Below are positions 45,236 to 64,000 of a DNA stretch of 64,000 nt, piece by piece (the first letter of the stretch is position 1; each line of letters begins with the position of its first letter). The notes under the pieces are model-generated. The model was given only the letters and a program-made list of their open reading frames with translations. It was not told where the DNA came from and made no database searches. The stretch is from Elysia chlorotica (Eukaryota > Mollusca > Gastropoda > Plakobranchidae), in contig RQTK01000226.1 in the NCBI GenBank assembly GCA_003991915.1, positions 25,945 to 89,944 on the forward strand. The letters are read 5' to 3'. Made by a program: the position numbers and the translations under genes.

Positions 45236-47660
45236 ACTATGTGCATTCCCCTTATCTCTTTTGATTTTTTTTTTACTCTTCTTTTTGAGCCTAAGTTATT
45301 CTAATCTATTAAATATTTCCTCTTTGATTAGCACTACCATTAGTCAACTTAAGAATCTAATTTAACTGAGGACCTCTTTTTAGCCTCAATTCTTTTGGTT
45401 TTAAACTTAGAACATAACTATAAACAAATTATGAAAGGGAGATCAGTATAGTTCGTAACTATCCATTTTTGTCTACAAACATGACATGAACAAATATTTC
45501 AAGTAGTGGTATGTTTTATGTAATCAGCATGGCCTTTCTCCCTCTCTCTCTGCCTCCCTCCCTCCCCCTCTCTTTCCCTGACTCTCTCTCTCTCTCTCAC
45601 TCACTGCACAAAATGCACAATCATCTCCATCTCTCTATTAATAGTATTATGTTATCTTGACAAGTCTTTCCTTCATAGTTTTTGATGAAGCTACATTTCT
45701 ATACAATGTTTATGTATGTTAGTAATAGTATTATTATTGGGATTAAAGTCACTTTCAACCATGATTTACTAATTTCAATTCTTTAACTGTATCTGAACAT
45801 TTTGAAATAATTTGGTCTTGGACAATATATCTTGCTCAAACTATAGAATATATACAGTAGAAGTCTTTGAAATAAGTACATTTTTTTGTTTTTGTTTTGA
45901 GGCAGTATTTCAATACAATTGACTGTTACTTAAGAGATGAAAAACAACAACAACATGTACATAATCACTTCACCTCATTTCAAACTGTATTGAAAATAAA
46001 TTAGAATTAGAAGGAATAGTAGTGACATTTACAGAAATGGGAAGGTGAATATGGTCTTGTTATTTATTAAAGTATTTTTTCAAAGCAGATTATATAGAGT
46101 TATAACAATACAAACAACAAAAAGTGGGGGTAAATAAATACAGCAAGAAGAAGAACAACAACAACAGCAGCAATAAGGCCAACAGTAGCAGCATCAGCAG
46201 AAACATATACAACAATAAATCAACAAAAACAAAATATAAACATCTAAAGCAAGTAGTGAATTACAAGAAAGAGAACACTGGAAAATAGACCTTCTAAAAA
46301 ATGCTACAATATACACAGTCCTATGTTTTCAAATTTTGGCTTTGTAAAATGTTAAAAAAAATTTTTTTTGTTTCAATGTACTCCAGATGTTCCAATTTGT
46401 AAATTTTCAGAATTTTAACATGGTTGTCACAATATTCTTCTTTAGTTACTGAATGAAAAAATGACTCTAACACTTGTTGTCTGATTTTAAAAAGTATTAT
46501 TGTTTTTTGTGTAACAATTCACCTCTATTACTGTATTAGACACCCCAATTGCTTGACATTGATGTATGTTTGATGTGTTAGGGTTGTACAATACAAGAAT
46601 CCCTTTTCAAGTCCTAAAAAGTCAAAATATTTTTGGACAATTATCTGATATAATTTCCACAATTTTTTTTTCTAATGTTATGACACAATAAAACCCTGTT
46701 ATTTAAAAATGTTTTTAAGCTGCTGATAAATTTGTTCTTCCTTTTTTCAGACTTAACTCTTAGTCATTGTGTGTGGTGTGTTGAATAATGTTCAACTATC
46801 TCATCCGTGAACAAAGAAATTTAGAGGTTTTATTTATGCCCAATCCCTTCATTTACCACAAAATACTGATTCATCCTGGTTGCCACCTCATAGATGTATA
46901 AAAACTATAGACAAAGGGCGGAAAAGTAGGAGAAATTTTACTTTTCTTTTAGTTTGTGTTGTTTTATGGACTTTTGAATTTTGATTGACTCAGTCAGTAG
47001 CTTTCTGTCTGTTGTTCAGGGACTGTTACGTCAAACTAAATAAAAATATCATGAGTCAGTGGTGGGTTGGTCTAGTCTCACATTCAGACCAATATAAACT
47101 AGCTCAACCACGGAGGATGTAGTGCAAATGATAAGATGATGATACAACAAATTATTTTCATTTTTTATTCTATACATGTATAGAGACAAATAACTTTTAT
47201 TTTTCTTTAAGTTTAAAGATGCAGAAAAGAAATGATATAAAATAAATACCAAAAAAGCCTGTTTATTTCAAATGTGTCATCATAATGCACATGCAACATA
47301 GATTTTTAATTTGTTTAAACATCTGACCAAATGTTCAGCAACTTGGTACAGACTTGCATAGCTATATGCTTCACATTGACACAGGAGTTTATTTTAAAAC
47401 AACCATTATTCAGGCACAATAAGAGAACAATAGATAGCATTAAAAAAAATAAACAGCTAAAATGCTGATCACAACAAATGAAGTGCTCCTACTATAGAAA
47501 AATGTTTTTTTTTCACAATGATTATTAAAGATTGCAAAAAAAGATTAAAAACTAAAAGAGGAAGATGTTACACTTCTTTTACAACGATAATAATGATATC
47601 ACAGATAAATAGGCTAAATAATTATGGTTATGTATTCATTTACAATAACGCTTTACCCAT
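45236..47660. other. Intergenic, AT-rich
   Basis: CT-rich run at 45535-45600 and CAA/CAG-rich tract at 46140-46200. No gene-like frame seen. Confidence 0.6.
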
Positions 47661-47664
47661 AAAG

Positions 47665-49150
47665 CACAGCGCGCCAGATCACTACCTCGCAGTGAAAGAA
47701 CTACTGGTTCCGCTCGCTGCTACCTCACTGGCTTAGCACCTCCAAACTGGCTAATGCAGGGTGCCAACAAACTACCACTGGTAGTGGGCCTTCATTCATC
47801 CTTTATTTCTCCATTTTCTATCACGTGAGAAACTCATGAATGGGTGTACATGCTCAATGGGTTAATCAAAGAAATCAATGAATAGTTTGGAAGATTCTCA
47901 ACCTCCCTGTCACATTATGAGGTAATTTGACGGTTGATAGCCTGGATCTCTAAGAAAGGAGAGGGCTGAGGAGGGAGCAAAATATCCACTGTAGAGATCT
48001 TGGGTAACCTGGCGGTGTTTAGTCCCTGTGTGTAAAGACGGTTGGACCATTGAAGTAGGGGATGAAAGCCATGCTTTCACTGATTCACATAGAAGCGTCA
48101 AACGCCGCCCTACGAGACACAAAGACCGACAGACACACACACTGATGTAAAACAGGCGCTGGCTACATTGCATGTTGAACTCAGGCATGTTCTATTTGTG
48201 TGACTGTGGGCTTGTAATTGCAATTGGCTCACATTTACACTGTACTGAGTTTATTTGGATAGTAGACTGACACGTACTGTAACTGCCGGTGCTTTGTTTG
48301 ATAATGATAATCTTTGATCATTCCGGCCTCATGTGGCCTGCGTTCTCAAGCAGATGGTGCGATATCGGCAAGTGGCAAAAAATCTGGTCTGATATTGTTG
48401 TAGAACTTCGTGGGATGTAGATTTAATTAAATTTAGATAGCGTTGGCTTAGTAGGGGCGTAAAGATAGCTCAGTCTTCAGTGATCGGAAGTGAGGACAGG
48501 AGGTCCAAGGTTCAAATCTTTGGTGTCACCGCTTTTTTCCAACCATCTCTGTAGAAAACCTATGGGACATAACATTTATTTGAAGGTGACTTTTTAACAA
48601 TATATACGGTGACAGATGTCTCTAGCATTTGTGTTCTGGATTGACAAGTAGGAAGTCAAATGTTTCGATTCTCAGATGACATTTTCATTTCTGTATTGTA
48701 GACCTTTCAATTGGGGCTACAAGGGCTCTTAACGCCTTACCCTTTCAGTCAAGTGAGGCAGAGGGGAAATGTTGTTCTATGTAAAAAGGATTCGAACTGA
48801 AACATACCATACCATAGCTATTTAAAATTAAATAAGTTTAATTGTGATCACCTGCAGGAAAGAAAGCAATACATGTAACTGCCTTCTCCTTTATTACTCC
48901 CACACACTTAGTAATAAGACATTAATAAAAAGCAGAAACAAACAAGATAGTGAAATCAACCAACTTCTCAGCGCAATAGAAATATATAGTTTTATGAACT
49001 TATAAATAGAAATAATGGAAAAAAATATCGGCGATAACAGCGCAACACTCAAGTCAGTTAACCAGGTGAACAGTCGTGCCACAGCCCATTTTTTCACACC
49101 CAGTCACCCGTGCCAGACCCAGACTGACCATCGAGGGCCTTCAAAGCGAA
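47665..49150 (-). repeat. Interspersed element RepA, copy 3 (inverted)
   Basis: Reverse complement is collinear with 13735-15250. In this orientation two tRNA-like modules are clear: AAAGATAGCTCAGT..CCAAGGTTCAAATCTTTGG at about 48468-48530, and a second B-box-like TGTTTCGATTCTCAG at about 48660-48676. Confidence 0.85.
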
Positions 49151-49193
49151 AAAAAAATAAATTTATTTTTAAATTTACAGTTTTTGTTGTGCA

Positions 49194-49251
49194 AAAATGG
49201 ACATTCCTCAACTGGTGAGTAAAAAAAATGGACATTCCTCAACTGGTGAGT
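49194..49251. repeat. 31-bp tandem duplication
   Basis: Two copies of AATGGACATTCCTCAACTGG followed by TGAGT, each ending in a donor-like GTGAGT. Confidence 0.9.
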
Positions 49252-49419
49252 TAATCAGTATTCACTGCAGAACCTGTACACAATTCTCATAGTTCTTGTA
49301 CATTCGATGCACAAACTTTCATACCAAATTTCACAACTTAAAGTGATGGAGCAAGGGTTATGGCCCTTGATCCTCATCTGCTCTTCACACTGCTACTGTG
49401 CTAGTGCAAGTTCTCTTGC

Positions 49420-49506
49420 CTATTCATAACTCTTAGCAACAGTACCACTTCCTTCTTCTTTTTGAACTTTTTGTAATTGCACTCTTTCACACAAACGAAC
49501 TATCTC
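49420..49506 (-). other. Orphan terminal-exon candidate
   Basis: The minus strand reads TTTTTTCATGCAG| then EIVRLCERVQLQKVQKEEGS GTVAKSYE and TAG. The strong acceptor, protein-like helical composition and phase 0 start look real. It lies 2 kb beyond the normal NUDT18 stop; NUDT18 exon 6 ends in phase 0, so an alternative last exon is possible. No family was recognised. Confidence 0.35.
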
Positions 49507-51542
49507 CTGCATGAAAAAATTAACAAAAATAACTTAATGAAGACAAAACTCGAGCAATGCCAAAATTTATATAGGGCCAATATGTAGTTACTAAGTTAGA
49601 GCAGAAAATACACATAACTACATTATTACATGAGCCAAACTCAATCCAAACCAAAACATGACTTCAATAATTATGTTTTTTAATATCATACAAATATGTG
49701 TGCTTGAAACAAACAAAAAAAGAGCACTACGAGCAGATGGAAAACAAAAGATACTGGAATGTCACATTTAAAGAGAAAAATGCTAAATGTTCTATCTAGG
49801 AAAAGAACAATAAAGTTTGCCCCATGGCGAGAGAAGAAAAACCATTGTGGAATGATTGTCCAACAGCAACAAAATCATTTTGTTTAATATTACAGTATTA
49901 GTTATTTTTAAAAAATAGGACATTTTTTCTTTAAAGGTACAGGTGTAAGTTGCTGTATTCAGAAAGCAACTCCAACCTACCTTAAGTGGTTGCTGTTTGT
50001 TGGTTTCTTAAAATGTGCTTCCATTATAAGAAATTAGGCTATTTCATGGACAGGTCCCGATACTAATGTCTGCCACACAGAGACAGACCAGTGATAACAG
50101 GACTTCACTCAGTCCACTTCATGACAATGACACTAACCGAGCAGTGTAAACAATGAGAATAAAAACACATAAAAAAAAACAACAACAGATCATTTTGTTC
50201 AGAACACTGGCAATAATAAATCAATTGGGTGAAACAAAGAAAACAATATTTTGCATTGTTCAATTAAATAATTGCACATAGCAACAACGTATACAATATT
50301 ACAAATGCAGTGGAAATTTCAAAAAACAAATCTGATAATCCAAATTTCTCACAAACCAAATTTTGTAAGAGGATAGGAATAGGATTTTTTCTTCTACTTG
50401 TCACTGTTATATAGAGACCCGTAATTCAAAGTCTTTCTCGTTTAATTCTCTTAATCAATGCAAAGCTGGTTCCACCAAAAGGCATTACAAAACAACTATT
50501 TGGCAAAATTAAATGCATATTGCTGCTCAAGAAATGATTTTAGAACGGGGTTGGGAAAAGGTTGCTATAGAAAGAAAACAGTAGGAAACTTTCACAATGC
50601 AATTTTTTATATAAGGCAAAAAACTGTCTATATTTTTACATATTTTGTAAGTTCCTTCGGTAATAAAAATCCTCTTTATTTAAAGTTTTGATCCAATCCT
50701 AAAAAATTGTGTTATGAAGTTTCTAATGTGAAGGTTTGGAATAATGTAAAAAAGTTTGGTTTTGATCATAAAATATCATGTAAAAAGGTTTGGTTTTGAT
50801 CATAAAATATCATGTAAAAAAGTTTGGTTTTGATCATAAAATATCGGGATAAGACTGAGCCAACAACCTTCTGTCACAACAAGCACTGAAAAACTGAGAT
50901 CACCTGAGTACTTGTTATTGTACCAGAACTGAAGACATAAAAAAACATTGAGAGCATCTACACCACTTCTATGATCGCATATCTTCACCTCGATCTTATG
51001 ATGGATGTAAAAAAAACAACCACTTAGAAGCTAAACAATTTCTTTGTTATGTTTATCACTGCTTTCTACACGCCTAAAAAAAACCCAGCTTAGACATCCC
51101 TGCACACTTTCCTTAGAAGCGCAAGACTGAAAGGTTAAGGAATTTAAGAGCTGCCTACCCATCTGATAAGAAGCCACAAACATTTTATAATAATATAGAA
51201 AGCTTAGTAGCTACCGGTACCTATCATTTAAAAACTGAAAACTTGGTCATATTGAAAGTTATATGTAACATTTTGGAACTGTACAGTAACTGGCCAGTTA
51301 ACAGTCCTGTGCCTTTAAGCAAACGAATAGGATTGCAGAAAGATCAATCGTGCTCCTTTTACCACGTCTGCAGCAATGATTAATGATGCAAAGACAAAGG
51401 GAGCATGAGTTTTCTTTTGCACATTTTTCTGATTGACGATTATTTCAGAGCACGACACATTTCTGGTTAAAAGCCACATAGCATCTAGGATTTGCTCGGT
51501 AGTCAAGCTATACTTGCCCCTGTGAAGCAATGCTGAGTGAGG
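49507..51542. other. Intergenic
   Basis: AT-rich. A SINE core fragment is at about 50060-50140 (minus) and a 34-bp triplication at 50743-50846. Nothing else recognised. Confidence 0.55.
50743..50846. repeat. 34-bp tandem triplication
   Basis: Three near-identical copies of AAGTTTGGTTTTGATCATAA and AATATC, followed in copies 1 and 2 by ATGT. Confidence 0.93.
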
Positions 51543-61880
<10,338 letters not shown>

Positions 61881-62021
61881 CTGAGAGATGGATGGATTAG
61901 GCCATAAAATATAGTTAGCTTAAGTCTTAAAAGATCGAATCATAATTATAGTGATATTTAAAATGTTATCAAATTGAATTTAAACCATACCGTTTGTTTT
62001 TTATAAAAACTCTGGTACATA

Positions 62022-62101
62022 CAGTAAAACTCTGGTATAACAAGAACCCCCGGACTAGATGCCTTCTCTCGTTATTGCCGAGTTCTCGTTATTCCACTTG
62101 T
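62022..62101. mobile_element. Tiny MITE-like element or pair of element ends
   Basis: TA|CAGTAAAACTCTGGTATAAC and, 80 bp on, an inverted relative ending CCACTTG|TA; both inner parts contain ATAACxAGAAC. Suggestive of a pogo-type miniature element. Confidence 0.35.
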
Positions 62102-62217
62102 AAAGGGAAATAATAAAATATCCAATACCTTGATCTAAAATATACTGAGTTACATCCCCTTTTTCTGATAACTTTATGTGTGTCTTGGCCACTGCATCAA
62201 TGGAGATCTACATTGGT

Positions 62218-62335
62218 GGGTTTTTTTTTTTTTTTTTGTTTTTTTTTTTTTTTTTTTTCTTTTCTTCTTTTTGGGGGGTTTCTTTTCTTTTTGCTTCAGA
62301 TTTTATTTCTTTTTCGGGGAGGGGGGGGGGTCATT
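62218..62335. repeat. T- and G-rich low complexity
   Basis: Poly-T run followed by TTTTCTTTTTG and a G10 tract. Confidence 0.9.
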
Positions 62336-62539
62336 GTAATGCCTGTTTTAAACCGCCCACACCTTTCATATACTTGGAATTAGACAGACTAGCAGAAGGC
62401 AGACGAAATGTCAATTTGGATCTATGTTATTATTATACCAAGACTTTCAGGAATTTAGATTAGGTCCAGACAGCTTTCAATGATTACCTGAATCTTGCCT
62501 ATAACCAAATTTTGAAAATCTAGAGGCAGATTCGGTTAA

Positions 62540-63350
62540 ATTAAGAAATTTTACCATCATTATGGGGGACTTCAATGTCAAAGTAAGCAAAGGATGCTCA
62601 AAACAACAAGGACGTGGACCCCATGGACCGGAAACAAAAAACACCACAGGGAAACACTTACTTTCTTTCACAGAGGCAAACCAGTTAATAAAGGATGCTC
62701 AAAACAACAAGGACGTGGACCCCATGGATCAGAAACAAAAAACACCACAGGGAAACACTTACTTTCTTTCACAGAGGCAAACCAGTTAATGATACTAAAC
62801 ACATAGTTTGAATGCCACAGCCGCAGAAAATACACCTGGGTTTCACCAAACGGCCAAACCAAGAATCACAGAAACTATCAAATCAGGGGCAGACTGAGAT
62901 ACTAATCACATATTGCCTACCACACGGATGAAAATGAAAGCCTTTAGAAAACGACCAAAAGGAAACTCATAAATATGATATGATGTAGAGAAATTAATTG
63001 TTAATTGAAACAGGTGAAAGAAAACTTTCTTATCAAAACAGAACATAAATTAAAAGCTCTCTTAACCACACATGAAAGTAAAGAAAAAACTCCAGACGAA
63101 CTATGGACAAACATGAAAAAAAAGTTGGCAGCACGCAGATGAATCACTTCTTGGTCAAAAGCAGAACATAAGAGCGAAACCATGGATAAGTAAGAAATCG
63201 ATTGAACTTGAAGAGAGGTAAAAAAAAAGCTAGACAAAGGTCTGATAAACAAGAGTATCCAACAGCGTATTGTGCTTTCAAAAACAAGTTGGGCACTGCA
63301 CTATTCAATAAAAAAAAAAGAATAGTCAATCTAATTCCATGACTTGATTA
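62540..63350 (+). pseudogene. Non-LTR retrotransposon, endonuclease and linker region, decayed
   Basis: Plus strand reads IIMGDFNVKVSKG, the GDFNxxVG motif of the APE-type endonuclease. About 250 bp on, frame-shifted pieces resemble the YTWxSPNGxxxNQIDYI element motif (YTWVSPNGQTKN) and PWISKKSIELEER. Multiple stops and frame changes; no intact domain. Confidence 0.65.
62589..62790 (+). repeat. 101-bp tandem duplication inside the endonuclease
   Basis: Copies start AAAGGATGCTCAAAACAACA at 62589 and 62690 and are almost identical. Because 101 is not a multiple of 3, the second copy is read in another frame. Confidence 0.95.
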
Positions 63351-63418
63351 CAGAACAAAAGTTAGGATATAGGCTTACACTAAAACATTGTACATGTAAT
63401 AATTTTCTGCAAGAACAC

Positions 63419-63420
63419 CA

Positions 63421-63474
<54 letters not shown>

Positions 63475-63541
63475 TAATAATAATAATAATAACAATAATA
63501 ATAATAATATTATTAATAATAATATTAACAACAATAATTAA
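63419..63541. repeat. (AAT)n microsatellite
   Basis: About 40 imperfect AAT units, abutting the hAT remnant at its 3' side, as at 8.6 kb. Confidence 0.95.
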
Positions 63542-63770
63542 TGTTCCTTACTAATTTGTGATATCGACGTTGATCTTTCTATTATTTATTCAGGAGCTCA
63601 GCTAGACGAGACTTTAGAGCAGAAAACTTGTCTATGACTCCCCTATTGAAGTCCGGATATCGGCAATAAGTTCCTTGAGTGTTATGTCTGGAAATGTATT
63701 CGCCATTATTATGTGATTGTTTCATAAATCATATGAAAAAGCTGATGTCCAATAAAAGAGAATGTGTGTG
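63542..63770 (-). pseudogene. hAT transposase C-terminal remnant, copy 2
   Basis: The minus strand reads YPDFNRGVIDKFSALKSRLA ELLNK and TAA (63584-63582), parallel to EYLDFNRKVIDK..PAELLYQ at 8.7 kb, with a frameshift upstream. The region past 63690 keeps TTTCATAAAT and GAGGTCATT landmarks of the other copy. Confidence 0.65.
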
Positions 63771-63904
63771 AGGTCATTCAGGGCAGTCTGAGAAAGGCTG
63801 AAGCAGCAATTCTTATTTACAATTTGGTTGAACGTAGGGGGTGGGGTCATGGCCTTCTACAGAGGGACATAGTTGAGTAGGGGAGTGTTGAATAGACGCC
63901 AGGC

Positions 63905-64000
63905 CATAAAATATAGTTACCATAAGGCTTTTGATAGCGTGAACCACGTTTAACTCCTTAAGATGCTAACCACAATGGGCTTCCCAACCCATCTCGTCGT
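63905..64000 (+). pseudogene. Non-LTR reverse transcriptase fragment, runs off window
   Basis: Plus strand reads SYHKAFDSVNHV, a stop, then LLKMLTTMGFPTHLV, matching the FxDYxKAFDSVxHxxLxxxLxxxG block of the reverse transcriptase palm. Probably the same decayed element as 62.5 kb. Confidence 0.75.

Noticed and set aside
63331-63541. Poly-Asn and poly-Leu frames
   Set aside because: Translation of the AAT microsatellite.

Overview
This is a piece of animal nuclear DNA, AT-rich and repeat-dense, with small coding exons flanked by GT..AG splice sites. Gene content, many long microsatellites and minisatellites, and tRNA-derived SINEs point to a lophotrochozoan, most likely a mollusc; that is inference, not proof. 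Three spliced genes and one intronless gene can be read. All splice phases were followed by hand.

Layout: (1) 961-7058 (+): a seven-exon beta-1,4-glycosyltransferase of the B4GALT/B4GALNT family (411 aa), with Leu where vertebrate galactosyltransferases have the donor-selecting Tyr. Two minisatellite arrays (47- and 49-bp units) follow it. (2) 8.6-13.1 kb: gene-poor DNA with a hAT transposase remnant and a 752-bp terminal-inverted-repeat element. (3) 13110-37760 (-): INCENP, 17 coding exons, the scaffold of the chromosomal passenger complex. It has the N-terminal centromere module, the long charged helix and the C-terminal IN-box with its TSS motif. Coding exon 5 carries a one-base frame disruption in this assembly. 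Its introns hold several repeat families, an RNase H fragment and a pogo-like element. (4) 37.8-43.6 kb: intergenic, with possible 5' non-coding exons. (5) 43700-44776 (+): an intronless ankyrin-repeat protein with a C-terminal SOCS box, bracketed by direct repeats that each carry a CRE palindrome. (6) 44.8-51.5 kb: intergenic, with one large repeat copy and one orphan terminal-exon candidate. (7) 51543-61880 (-): NUDT18, a Nudix hydrolase, seven exons, 329 aa. (8) 62.0-64.0 kb: a decayed non-LTR retrotransposon carrying a hAT remnant.

The genes are not functionally linked: a Golgi glycosyltransferase, a mitotic kinase scaffold, a ubiquitin-ligase adaptor and a nucleotide-pool sanitation enzyme. 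INCENP converges with the glycosyltransferase and diverges from the ankyrin/SOCS gene.

The most unusual structural signal is that introns in two unrelated genes start with degenerate tandem copies of the end of the preceding exon together with its 5' splice site: glycosyltransferase introns 3 and 4 (probably 5) and NUDT18 intron 5. I know of no named class for this. Other notable items are a ~1.5-kb interspersed element with two internal tRNA-like modules, present five times, and two hAT C-termini that both end at an AAT microsatellite.
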